Shown here: one piece after another, positions 48,401 to 59,657 of the stretch
Numbering within the stretch: position 1 is the first letter of the stretch
Layout of the letters: every line of letters begins with the position of its first letter
Source: Apium graveolens
Lineage: Eukaryota; Streptophyta; Magnoliopsida; Apiales; Apiaceae
Reading direction: 5' to 3'
NCBI RefSeq assembly: GCF_009905375.1
Contig: NC_133653.1
Location: 83,278,911 to 83,342,910, forward strand
DNA length: 64,000 nucleotides
Notes under the pieces: model-generated
The model's database searches: none
What the model saw: only the letters and a program-made list of their open reading frames with translations
What the model was told of the DNA's origin: nothing
Translations under genes and position numbers: made by a program

Positions 48401-49140
48401 GAAGGTCACTTCCTTCATCCAATTTTCTTAATTTCTTACTTTCTTGTGTCCTCAGTCTATCCGCGTCTCATTATTTATCCTTCGAATTATCTCAAGGTTT
48501 CCTCGAATCTTCCCAACTTACAGGGGATAAAATATATGTATCTCTTATGCCCTCAACCATCAATTTTAACTCATGGTGAATCACCCTCATCCTGACGATT
48601 ACATACTCTTCTATTTCTAATTCTACGAGTCTTTAGGGTTTCCTCATACCCAACTCCCTTATCATTCCTCAAACTCTATTGCCGTTATATTCCTTTCCAC
48701 TTCAATTTTTTTTTATTTTCCTTTCTCTTATCATTATTTCATGAACCAACACAACATAAGCATTGATTTCAAACATCCCGTCATTCTGGATTCGTGTCTT
48801 CAGAACGAATCTTGACAACTTTTACATCTTAGATTCATAATTCATCATACTCGTCTGCCTTTGTTCTTGCTCTAAAGCTTTTACACTATCTCCTTATCTT
48901 TGGGAATTACTTTCCCGAAAACAATTGACTGAACTTAAATCAGTTTATTATAATCTCTTGCTCCGTGCCTTCCTTGGTCTTTCATCAGCGGGTGGTCTCT
49001 TTCTTAGGAGGGTAAGTGACAAAGTAGTCTTTTGTGGTTCGTCAATCATTTAGAATCTCAAATGATTCCTCTATTTCCTTTAGCCAGGCTCTTGCCTCGA
49101 CTAGGTCAACCTGTTCCTTGGAACTCTGAGAGCTTAGAGA
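45460..49140 (-). pseudogene. Decayed gag-pol of the 13.8-kb element
   Basis: Homologous throughout to 11040-14670, with shared non-coding character. Integrase tail and core remnants are at about 45530-45900, the RNase H end near 47395, and the gag block (AEARAWLKE region) near 49090. Sharing this decayed form between two separate insertions shows it is the transposing form, not decay in place. Confidence 0.75.
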
Positions 49141-49426
49141 CTTAAAGGTCCTGAAAGAATTTCCTATCGCATTGTTTCCTCAAGGTGGTGGTTGGGGATA
49201 ATAGTCTAAGTTCTGTCTAGACAGGTCCATAAATTGCCGTATAGGAGTACCGTCTCGGGTCTCCTTTCCTTACTCGACTTTCTGTTTCCTTAGTATGAAA
49301 TGTTTCAACCTTCTCCCATAATCGGGGTTATCTTATACATTAAAAACCTTGTTTTCCACTCTATTATGTTATGGGTTCTTTCTTTCTTGATGGCAACCTC
49401 CCTGACTATCACATTCTGGGTTTGCC

Positions 49427-50270
49427 CTAAATCCTATTCCTCAAACTATGGCTCTCATCTAAGTTCTCATCCTTAAGCTCTTGAACTTTCGGAACCCAAA
49501 TTCTATAGGAATACCTCATTATTCCCTTATCATCTTTCTCGGTATTAATCTCATATTTATTTGTTGGCTCTCTGCCTTCATTCATCACCTTTTTCTGGCA
49601 CAATATGCTCTTTTCCAATAATTCGGTCTCTATTGCAATCTCAAACAGTTTTTCGGTACCGGCTCCGGTTACCTTCACTACTATTTCCATTTTCTCAAAA
49701 TCTCTTATCAATCCTCCCAAAGACATTATCATCTTGAGTCTTTCCTTTTTACTAAGGGCATCAGCCACCACATTGGCTTTCCCCGAATGATACAGAATCT
49801 CCCAATCATAATTCTTGATTAGCTCTAACCGCCTCCTCGGGCGTATGTTGAGCTCTTTCTACGTAAAAATGTACTAGAGCTCCTATGGTTTGTGAATCTC
49901 ACACTTCTCTCCATACAAGTAGTGCCTCAAATCTTTAGGGCAAAACTATTGCCACGAGCCCAAGCTCATGGGTGGGGATATCGAATTTTAAATTCCCTTA
50001 ATTGTCTTGACGCAGACGCGATTATCTTGCTGTGCTATATAAGAAGCACCCTAATTCCTTATGCGAAGCGTCACTTACAAATCACAAAATCTCCTTTTTC
50101 CCTCCGGCAACGCCAACATAGGGGCCGTCACCAACCTTTGCTTCAGTTCTTAAAAGCTGTTCTCGTATTTCTCTGTCTATTCGAACTTCTCAGTCTTATG
50201 AGTAAGCCGCGTTAAAGGGGATACTATCTTTACAAACTTGAACGAACCTCCGGTAGTGACCGACCAATCC
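49427..50270 (-). pseudogene. RNase H-integrase fragment, out of order and less decayed
   Basis: An open stretch of 114 codons (49771-49427) reads VADALSKKERLKMI, then VTGAGTEKLFEIAIE and DDKGIMRYSYRIWVPKVQELKDE. It is very close to 33709-34020 of the plus element. Upstream on the minus strand, up to about 50270, is RNase H sequence with several frame breaks. It lies before gag in element order, whereas RNase H and integrase should come after, and a second, older RNase H-integrase remnant is in the normal place. It is absent from the three-LTR element. It looks like a captured segment of an autonomous relative. Confidence 0.8.
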
Positions 50271-50279
50271 TATCTCTGG

Positions 50280-50532
50280 TAGTCGACCTAACCATGGTCA
50301 TCAATTCATCAGTGGTCCTTTATTCATTCTTGTCAGGATCCTCCATGGGATCCTCCTCAGCAACTATCCCTTCTAGGACAACATCCTCAACCGCTACATC
50401 CTCAATATCAACATCATCCGGTCCTGCATTAGGACACTCTATCGGATCCACAATCCAATCTCCAATTAGTAATAAACATCATCGCGCTGTTGCTCCTCAA
50501 CCTCAGGGTTCTGAGTCCCACTACCATCTACG
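50280..50532 (-). pseudogene. Accessory ORF remnant of the 13.8-kb element
   Basis: Minus-strand sequence homologous to the first 80 or so codons of accessory exon 2 at 16235-16000. A stop occurs after about 20 codons, and the sequence is cut near 50280 where the RNase H fragment begins. The acceptor region reads ATCGTAGATGG, so the phase-0 junction of the other copies is disturbed. The exon-1 ORF in its 5' LTR (51025-51108) is still open. Confidence 0.7.
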
Positions 50533-50696
50533 ATAACGAACTACGCTTCCATCACGATATTTATAAGGGTTCCCATAAGGGTTTTAACTGTCAGTGTTAC
50601 GTTAGGTAGCCCGACTATGAACTTGGCAAGAGTTCTTATTATCTTAGTGAACTTATTATCTTAACGTCACATCATCTCTGAGGTTTATAACGCTTA

Positions 50697-50708
50697 GCTT
50701 TGATACCA
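50697..50708 (-). other. Primer binding site-like sequence of the 13.8-kb element
   Basis: The coding strand reads TGGTATCAAAGC, one mismatch from the usual TGGTATCAGAGC, four bases from the LTR end at 50713. Confidence 0.85.
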
Positions 50709-50712
50709 CTTC

Positions 50713-53700
50713 TGTAACACCCCCAAATCCGGGGTCGGGGATCCGGGTTGTCACGAGTTCCATTTCCCTTAATAACACCCAATCTTAATAAATAATCAAC
50801 TACTCTGTACTGTGACCCCACAATAAACACACACACCACAAGTTATAGTCTCAGAGATGAATATCCAAAAATAATCACAAGTCGTTTTATTCCACAATTA
50901 TATGCCAATACACCTTAAACAGGTTTCTGAATAAATTTACATTTCTTTGCCATTATTACAATTCATAAATATACATAATCTGATACATCAAAAGTTGAAA
51001 GCCTAGCCTATTGGTAGTTCCTACCTCAGCTACAGCGACATCAACGTCTATAGGAAACTGCGGAACGTTTCCTATCTGCTCGCGAATTGGGAGCTTGGTC
51101 CTGTTCATCTTGTCTATCTGATGTTGTGTGATGAAAGAAGAAAGCAAGGGTGAGCAGCAAGCCCACCAAAATAATATGTATAATGATTAACAATATATGA
51201 GCCTTCTCATAGTACTCATGAAAGTCTTGGTCAAAAGAAATGAACCAAGTTGATATCTTAATGCGATGAAGTCGCAAAATATTCAGTATATATATATACA
51301 CATATACTTTTCAAAATATGGGAAGTCCTCTTCCATGCATAATACACACAGAGTTCCAGTGTATAACTGTATAAAAAAATATCGTTGCAAGGTGATCTCA
51401 TTTATCTAACCTTGTCTCAACGTTTTTCTGAAAATCTTTGTCATGCATAAGATAATCATTTACTAGATATAAGTTTAAAAGATGAAGTTACAAGATACTC
51501 CAATATACTTATATCTTTTCCAAATACTACTTGAACTACCACCGTTCAAGTTATAATCAGTTTCAAAAGTTCATCACATAGATGAGACTACAAGACAAGA
51601 TTTGAATAGATTCAATCTTTGAATATCATTATAAATAATGAAGTTACGAGATACTTCATTAAGTCCCGACATATATATACACCTATATATATATATATAT
51701 TTCCTGAAAACCTCTGTCATGTAAAGTATGAACAGAATTGCAATATCCAATAAATTTGGAAAGGAAAGAATTTTGGCATAAACCTGATATCTTGCTGATC
51801 AGGCAAAGATACCAATAAGTAACCTTTTCTACTAGTAGATGGACGAATTCCCCACTGGTCATCACCCTGGTCGCAATAGGACCTTATGCTGGACTGCCAC
51901 TCAGCCACTTATGCATTTGATGGACTCCCACTGAGCCACTTACACTATCATGGACGCCCACTGAGCCCATGTTGCTTATGCCGACTCAATAGATGGACTT
52001 ACTTCCCGAACGTTGGGTAAGTAATCAATTCATTTACCAAAACTGCAACCTTGTTGCGAATATAAAATACACCATAGAGCCGGATCCCTTAGATTTTTGA
52101 GCGAGTATTCAAGTCCCCTTAAAATGGAAGATCTTGAATTTGAAAACAAGTTTTGGGATCCGCTCTACCCTTTTTAAATTCATTTTGAAGACTCGAAAAT
52201 ATTTTTAAGAATGTTTGGAGTAATGCAGATTTATGAAATAAATCAGTCCCAATATGAAAGAAATATCTGAATATTATTATTTAAATAATATTCCCATAAA
52301 GAATAATGGAGGTAGAAGTTGGAAAACTTATACTCGAATGAATAGCAAATAATCAAAGATATACTTTTACGAAAGTAATATCTTTATTTGAATAATCAAA
52401 AATAAGTTTGATTATCGACACCTTATTCTTTAATACAATAAAGAATATTATTAAGTAATAAGCGGAGTCATAATACCTCGAATGAATACTATAAATAATA
52501 TTCATAAAATAAAGGAGTCATACATCCTCAAATGAATATCCAAGTAATATTCAATAATAATATAAACTGAATCATAAGCCCTCGAATGAATATTCAAATA
52601 ATATTCCAATAATAAAATGAACTGAGTCATAAGCCCTCGAATGAATACTCGAATTAATATTGAATTAAGAAAAATAAAGGTATCGAATAAACCTTATTCG
52701 ATCAATAGTTTTAAAAACTATAACCATATATATATATAAATATATGTATATATATATAATATACTCGGGAACATCGACTCCCGGTTTAGAAATATGTTCA
52801 CCTTTTATCCCCTATACTAAGGGTATACGCAACTACCGCTTATCTCTAGCATAGGTATTATGCAACGAATAAGCATTTGAACCAACAGATATACAAATCA
52901 AGAATACGAAACAGGCATGCATATATACCATATCACATGCTACAATATATCACAAAATTTGCTAATAACAATCATGCACTATCACAAGATAATGCATATA
53001 CACATATACATCACCACAACAGTATAACGGGTAGAAAACTTGTCTGAGCGACTGGGGGTTACGAATGGCTCGGGACGAGTCTGGTAACCTATAAACAACA
53101 AGTAAGTTGGAATTAAACCAAAGTCACTTGTAAATCTATACTCTAATCAACTCAGACTCTAACGCTCGTTTTGCGCTTACTGATTCTCTTAAGTCACTCG
53201 AGTACCCTCGGCTCCACCATTTTTAATAAATTAACCATTACGAGTTTTAAAGCGATTCCTTCGCGAGTGTCTTACCAACTGCCTAACACTCTTACCATAA
53301 TTGTTTCATACATTAATTAACCCTTTTTGGTCTTTAACCTATGTTTAAAAGTAAGGCGAGGGGAAATGTTTCGTTCGCGAAATGTCGTTACTTGAAACGG
53401 TCGTTTCTCCTAAACCGTGCATCAGAATCGAACGAACTACATATCAAAACGAAGCTCGTAACACGAGCTATCTAGACATGGCAATGGTCATAATCTAGCA
53501 GGGGGTTCTCGGATCCTAATGTTATGCACAAAAACAGTCTAAAGAAAACCGGACGTTACGACGGCTATGTTTACGTGATTTCCCAAATTTAAACCATTCA
53601 AAACCAACCACAATTCAACCCCAAATCAATCATACAACCAACATCCCTCCAAACCACATCATAACAGCCCCAAAAAATCCACATTAACCATTTATACTTA

Positions 53701-54826
53701 TTCCCCACATGAACTAAAAGCTTTACTTAGGTTCTTTAACTAATTATGAAGATTTACAACTCCAACAATACCACAAAACCAACTAATCTCTACAACTCAA
53801 CCAAACTTCAAACAATCAAGCATCATGCTTCACATATACTATATCAATCATATTCAATCCTAATTACTCAAAACTAAAGCTAGGGTTTGTAGTTTATACC
53901 TTCCTTGGAGAGTGGAGAATCAAGAGAATGGCTTGGAATCACCCTTAAAGTCCTTATCTAAGCTTAATCTAAACAAAACTTCAAGAACACAAATTTTAGT
54001 TCTTGAAAAATACTATTCACCATCTTCTTTCATGATTTATAGAAAAAGATTGGCTTGGAATTAGAAGCTTAAACTTATAGGAAGTAGGTAACTATCCATG
54101 AGGAAGCTTAGATAATTACCTTGCTAAATAGTAAGTGGTGGAGCTTGGATCTTCATTTTTTAAGAAAGAAGCCGAGAGCATGAAGAAGAAAGAGAGATTT
54201 TTTTGTGTTTTGCTTTTGGTTGGTTGATTTGGTTTTGTTTTTGTTTTAGTTAATTACCTAATTAACCTTGGACTTTGTGTGGTTCTCATTCAACCACACC
54301 TCCTTCCTTCCCATGTCATGCTTGTGTCATCCTCATGATGTCATCCTCCCCTCCTTGTCCTCTTCTCATTGGTTGGGTGACATCATCCTCTCTAATCCCT
54401 TTGATTAACTTCCTAATTATTTGCCTAATGACCGCTGATCTGTTATACGGTTCGCTTAACTTCCGTTTTCGTTTATCGTTTGAGGGATCATACCCGGGAT
54501 CTTATTACTTAGGTTCCCTTAACCTTTCTCAATACATTATATTCCTTTTTATGATCCTCTATTATAATCCTTTAATTTAAATCCTTTTATCCTGTTACCT
54601 TATACTCAATTCTTTCCGTATCTATTGGATTTCCGGGAAAAATCAAAGTGTTCGGATTTGGATTCTGACGATCTTTACATACACTTATATCCCATATAAA
54701 GTACTAATAAAATCTCAGAATATCCATATCAGAACCCCTACATAGTGTGGCATGAAAAGTTTTCTCATTCAGCAAAAACACTATTCATAAGGATTTCAAA
54801 ATTTCCCAAAAATTGGGGTTATTACA
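50713..54826 (-). repeat. 5' LTR of the 13.8-kb Tekay-related element
   Basis: 4,114 bp. The exon-1 ORF at 51025-51108 starts MNRTKLPIREQ. It has a short duplication (ATGATGTCATCCTC) near 54335 that the other LTR lacks. Confidence 0.9.
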
Positions 54827-54831
54827 CAACT

Positions 54832-55343
54832 CGACGGCTGTGTGTCAGCTTTCACTGTTCAACTGATGTTTGAATCTTGATATGATCATCCGTCGACTTT
54901 CAGATAATCCGTCGATGACTTAATTGATCATCCGTCGACTGCTATATTAAACATCCGTTGATAGTCATTTGATCATCCGTCGAAGCTTTGTTAATCATCC
55001 GTCGGTAGCTATTTTGGCACTTGACTTCATTTCACTTATACAGAATTACAAGACATTGCTTATGTACAGTTAATCAACCTATTCTGCATATCTAGTTAAA
55101 GTCAACATGACTTATATGCTACTACAGATTCTATACAATGGTGCATACATCACTGTGCTACAAACTTATTATTACATAAGCTACTCACTCGATGGATAAT
55201 AAGTTAATCATCCGTCGGGACTATAATGAGTTATCCGTCGGGACTATAATTCTTATCCGTCGAGAGCTACATAATTTCACTAAGTAAAATCTACTTAGAT
55301 ATTTTGTTTAAGTGATCATCAAGTACACAACATATTAACAACA
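54832..55343 (-). repeat. Copia 5' LTR, 5' portion, with ATCCGTCG motif cluster
   Basis: Remainder of the Copia LTR. It has eight exact ATCCGTCG motifs and one ATCCGTTG variant between 54888 and 55262, in two groups. On the element's own strand these fall in U3, upstream of the TATA-like site, so they may be promoter repeats. The outer end is uncertain. Confidence 0.75.
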
Positions 55344-55436
55344 GTTCCATTTAAGGTTTTTCTATTTTTGAATTTCATATGTAATCCAAGCTCTAGTAGC
55401 ATTTAGATATGTGCATCGAAGTTATAGGAAAAAAAT

Positions 55437-55680
55437 ACTCCCTTCATTCTATATTAGTTGTCCAGTTTGACGCAATTTGATTTTTACACGTATTTTAAGG
55501 TGTCTTGACTGAATATCTCCGTTAATTAGTTTTTAAATTTTTTCTAGTGAATAAAAATTTAAATCTCAAACTTTAATTCACAAACATAAAATTTGAAAAA
55601 TAATTAACAGAAATATGTGGTCATAATATCTTAAAATACTCTTAAAAGTAAAAATGGACTACTAATTTTCTAGTTTTAAA
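55437..55680. mobile_element. MITE-like fragment (Stowaway-like), degraded
   Basis: The left end TACTCCCTTCATTCTATATTAG resembles the CTCCCTCCGTCC ends of plant Stowaway-type MITEs. TTAGTTGTCCA near 55457 is matched in inverse by TGGACTACTAAT near 55656. The outer part of the right end is not preserved. The rest of 55344-56007 is AT-rich with nothing I can identify. Confidence 0.4.
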
Positions 55681-56007
55681 ATTTGATAACTATACCAAAA
55701 TGATATCCACTTCTGCTCATTTCACCATTGATCCCCAAGTACAACCTTTCAAACATATTTACCAATTACCATATGCGAATCTACGACACAACCTTAACTT
55801 TGTAATGTCAATATACTGGATAATTAAAATAGATTGAGGTTATTCTTGTTATAGGCATCTTATTTCACAAACAGAGGATGTAGTAAAATAACCTATAAGT
55901 TCCTTCCAAAGAATTCTCTTGCTCATATCTATTGGACGAGGTCCTTTCCCACCACACTTAAACACCGAAATCCAGATAGGCCACAACAGTAATCTCAGCA
56001 CACAAAA

Positions 56008-57539
56008 TGTTAGGAAACATAATAAATAGAATAAATATAAATATTAAATCAGTTACAAATCTGAATAATTAGTGTGTGCATCAGTTATGGATTTCAAAGG
56101 GAGGATTTAGTGGAAATAATAATATTTTAGCTTTAATCTAGGGATTGTGAGTTGAGTTTGGGGTTATAAATAGGGAAGCCATTTATATGTTTGAGGGAGG
56201 AAGAAATAAGATTGACTTATGTGTGTTTGTGGAGAGTGGGTGGTCTCTCGAATACCACCTAGTTTTGTGTGTGTTTATCAATAAAAGAATTCGTTTCTTT
56301 ATATACATATATATACTAATATAAGGACCGGACATGTCCTAACAGTGGTATTAGAGCACTTCCGTTCTTGGGGCAACGACAAGTGCAAAACAAGTTAAAA
56401 ATCGAATCGACCGCTTTTAGAATATTTTTTTTTTGAAAAGATGCAAGCAAAATTTCTGAAGTTGGATATTGAAAAGTTTCAAAATGACATTTCTTTCCTC
56501 AAAGAATGTATGTTGCCATACTTGCAAAAATGGACAGCTATAGTCGCAAGACTACTGGACCATCTCCATCTGCTCGTGAGGATTCGCAAAGCAAGGCTTG
56601 GAACAGGCCAAGAAGACGACCCACGAAATTGAGGAGAAGCTGAAGGGAGTACAAGCGAATGATAGAAAGCTTAAATCAGATTTTTCAAAAAAATGATTTT
56701 GGAAAACTTGAAGATGATGAAAGGGCTCATCAGCAACCACCAATATTGGAGGTTTTAGGGCAGACTCCGTTAAATTCCAATAGTGGCAACAACAAAGAAC
56801 AAGAGACTTGTTTGTTTGATGTCTCATCGCCTTCAAGCTCATCTATGGACTCTTTATCACAAAGACTTGAAATAGTCATATTCGAAGGTTTAAAACTTGT
56901 AGGTAGGTCGTTGAAGGCTGAAAGTTATTTTGACAATTATTTTGAATTAGTCAACCTCTCAACGCCAACTAAGAAGGTCTGGTCGGCTGTAGTATACTCT
57001 GTAGTATACTCGAGAAATGGTCTTTTGTTCTTGGACTATTGCGGGGAATGTCAGCGGCCTTCCTGTAACTGGGAGGAATTTAGAAAATTATTGGCGGAGA
57101 GTCAGGAGTTCTGGATTAGAAAGAAAAGGAAAAAGAAAGAATGAAACAATTTTCTTATCTGAACCTTGAGGACAAGGTTCAAGTTTGGGTGGCGGGTAAT
57201 GTTAGGAAACATAATAAATAGAATAAATATAGATATTAAATCAGTTACAAATCTGAATAATTAGTTTGTGCATCAGTTATAGATTTCAAAGGGAGGATTT
57301 AGTGGGAATAATAATATTTTAGCTTTAATCTAGGGATTGTGAGTTGAGGTTGGGGTTATAAATAGGGAAGCCATTTATATGTTTGAGGGAGGAAGAAATA
57401 AGATTGACTTATGTGTGTTTCTGGAGTGTGGGTGGTCTCTCGAATACCACTTAGTTGTGTGTGTTTATCAATAAAAGAATTCGTTTTTTAATATACATAT
57501 ATATATATATACTAATATAAGGACGGACAGGTCCTAACA
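56008..57539 (+). mobile_element. Miniature non-autonomous LTR retrotransposon (TRIM-like)
   Basis: 1,532 bp with direct LTRs 56008-56344 and 57200-57539, starting TGTTAGGA and ending TCCTAACA. It has a TSD CAAAA (56003-56007, 57540-57544), a PBS-like TGGTATTAGAGCA at 56346-56358, and a purine-rich GTTTGGGTGGCGGG before the 3' LTR. Each LTR has TATAAATAG (56165, 57357). The 855-bp internal region ends with a sequence reading LEDKVQVWVAG in one frame, similar to the end of gypsy pol ORFs, so it is probably a deletion derivative of a gypsy element. It lies 290 bp past the stop of the coiled-coil gene. Confidence 0.88.
56441..57144 (+). pseudogene. Broken ORF inside the miniature element
   Basis: One frame is open at 56441-56632 (MQAKFLKLDIEKFQND..., 63 aa) and another at 56659-57144 (161 aa, ending in a Lys-rich tail). 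A third frame between them shows a coiled-coil-like run (THEIEEKLKGVQANDRKL). Together this looks like a decayed gag-like ORF with frame breaks. No zinc knuckle or enzyme motif is present. I do not recognise the 161-aa part; it could be gag remnant or captured sequence. Confidence 0.45.
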
Positions 57540-57828
57540 CAAAAACACTGGGTTATTTATATTACAGGAAAACTGCAAACTGAAAATGCATGTATAAACA
57601 AATGAAACAACATACTCACCCTCAACTGAATTAATCATAAAAGTTCAATCCATAGTTTTGAGCCATCGCAAAAAAGGTCAGTTTTTTGTCCAGTAGGAGG
57701 TACACACAACTTGTTTACTAATCAACATGACATGCCTATGACAGTTTTCTATGTGGCAAAGTTAACAAATAGGCTATGAGTAATCCCATAATTTGTGTCG
57801 AGAAGAATCCACTCCTAATACTTTGAGT

Positions 57829-59657
57829 TTACGGTATGAAACATCTTGTTTGTGAGGACTGAGTAATTTTCTTTCCTGCTTGACTTTGGGTCATCAGTAT
57901 ACTCTGAAGTTGCTTCTGTAGTTGTGCTCTTATTTGATAACTGGATGCCAATTTACAACTCAAATTCTCTTTCTCAGCTAGAAGTTTGGATTTTCTTATC
58001 TCAGCTGCAGCTAACTCAGAATCATTGGAGCACCCAATGTTGCCTTGAAGTTTCACAAAGCTCGACTTGAGCTGAAAGTTGCATTATATAAGGATGAGGA
58101 TGCTAAAATGAATAAGCTTACTGTGGTCAACAAATATCAAATGAAGCCCATTTACATTTCAAATAGAAATATACTTGCAATATAAATAGCACACTAAAAA
58201 GCGTTATCAAGGTTGCACAGCCTCTTATCATCCCTGTGGCCTTTTAACAAATATTGAAGCTAAATTAGGTAGTGCATTATCCTATTTAGGTCCCAGGATA
58301 ATCTTGGAGTCTGTCCATACTCCATAGTCTATCCATCAGGTTCTATAATTCCGACAATCATCCCATTTAGCCAATGGAGTGCAGATATTTTCCATTTACT
58401 TTAAAATCTTCAGAACCATAGAATTACCACCAACTGACCATACAAAAGATACATCTCAACACACATCTCATTACTGTTGACCCTGTGGCCTTCTTCCATT
58501 ACAAAAGTCCTCCTAGAACTAATTTGACCTTGTTTATTAACATATTCAATCAAATCATTTTTACTGACTATCAACATCATTACACAGTAAAAGACAGAAA
58601 GAAGCACACTCAATTTAAATAAGGCTTCTTCTACCCCAGACAGAAATTCAGAAGTAAAAGTGATTGGCAGCTTTCATCCACATTTCGACAGAAAATGACA
58701 AGCATCTACATCTACACGATCAGTTCTGTTTGCCTCCACTTAACGAACCTAAGCCTACTCTTCAAATAACAAAAACATCAACTCACACAATACGGTATGG
58801 TTTACTCCGCAGTACTACGTCTATATAACATCCATTTTACTAGCTTTTAGATACGGTCAGAACAATCTTATAACATCATATACAACAAATCACTCGATCA
58901 AAACTTACAAAAACTTTAAATCAACAAAACCGTAACAGAACAAGCAATCACAATTGACCAAGCATCACATTTCAATAAACTTACAATATAGCTAAAATGT
59001 CATTCTAACGAACCTGTTCGTTCTGATTCCTAAGCTCCTGCACCTCCTTTCGACTTTGATCGGCAAACTTCGCCACTTCCGCTTTAAAACCCTCCATTTC
59101 CTTCAATTCGGAAGCAAAATACCTCTCCTTCTCTCTTTCTAACTCCTCCAGCTCCTGGACCTCACTCTTCAAAACCCTAATTTTCGACAAAATGAATATT
59201 TAAACAAAATCAATTCAATCAGTACATCTCAACTAACAACTACACTCATTACGAGAAACAGCTAAATCGATAAATACAAAACAACAAAAACAACCTGAAT
59301 TGTTGCGAAACGTCTGTATATTCGGAATCGAGGAGATCAAATTGAGACTTAAGCGACGAAATAACGAAATGCTTAGAAGCAATCTGTTGTTGGAGATTCA
59401 AACACCAATGATCGGCTAATTGAATTGAAGAGATTTTGGAAGCTAACAGTTGAGATTTGGTGAATTGAAGTTCCTTTTCAGCCTGATGATAATGTATATA
59501 TGTACTTGCATCACTTAATAGTAGATTAAAATGTTATATGTGATATAAATATAGATAGAAGGAGTTGAGATGAGACCTGGAGGAGAGAGAGACGTTGAAT
59601 TCTACAGAGCTCCATTTGTTCTAATCTTTCTTTGAATCCTGTTGGAAGAAGCGCCAT
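57829..59657 (-). CDS. Plant coiled-coil protein, 224 aa, four exons
   Basis: Spliced gene on the minus strand. Exons: 59657-59577, 59482-59295, 59176-59014 and 58071-57829. All introns are GT-AG and the phases fit (0, 2, 0), giving 224 residues with a stop at 57829-57831. It starts MALLPTGFKERLEQMELCR; the ATG at 59657 is the first in frame. Nearly the whole protein is predicted coiled coil: charged heptads in exons 2-3 (VLKSEVQELEELEREKERY) and exon 4 (KSKLLAEKENLSCKLASS). No membrane segment or catalytic motif is seen. The tail is Ser/Thr/Lys-rich. This is the only host gene in the window. I do not recognise the family with confidence; a structural or cytoskeleton- or kinetochore-related role would be a guess. 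A TRIM-like element lies downstream. Confidence 0.8.
58072..59013 (-). other. Intron 3 of the coiled-coil gene
   Basis: 942 bases, AT-rich, donor GTTCGT at 59013 and acceptor TTTCAG at 58072. No nested gene or element recognised. The small ORF at 58410-58613 has no family signature. Confidence 0.75.

Larger units (their letters stand above)
41026..54826 (-). mobile_element. Minus-strand Tekay-related non-autonomous element
   Basis: 13,801 bp with two LTRs (41026-45131 and 50713-54826), a PPT at 45132-45146, a PBS-like site at 50697-50708, and TSD CAACT. The internal region (45132-50712) carries the same decayed gag-pol as the three-LTR element. In addition, a fresher RNase H-integrase fragment lies between the accessory ORF remnant and gag. 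The LTRs are nearly identical by eye apart from short indels, so insertion is recent, yet coding capacity was already lost. Proteins must have come from another element. Confidence 0.9.
37808..55343 (-). mobile_element. Copia element (SIRE-like), 5' part, split by Tekay insertion
   Basis: Minus-strand Copia element of which the 5' LTR, PBS, gag and protease start are visible. The LTR is split into 40487-41025 and 54832-about 55343 by the 13.8-kb element at 41026-54826. The protease ends abruptly at about 37808 against the end of the plus Tekay element, so RT, integrase and the 3' LTR should lie left of the window. The right LTR boundary is uncertain by about 10 bp (candidate ends at 55332, 55340 and 55343). 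Confidence 0.8.

Noticed and set aside
54886..55262. CRISPR-like or satellite array
   Set aside because: Short 8-9 bp motifs at irregular spacing inside a plant LTR; no fixed repeat-spacer layout.
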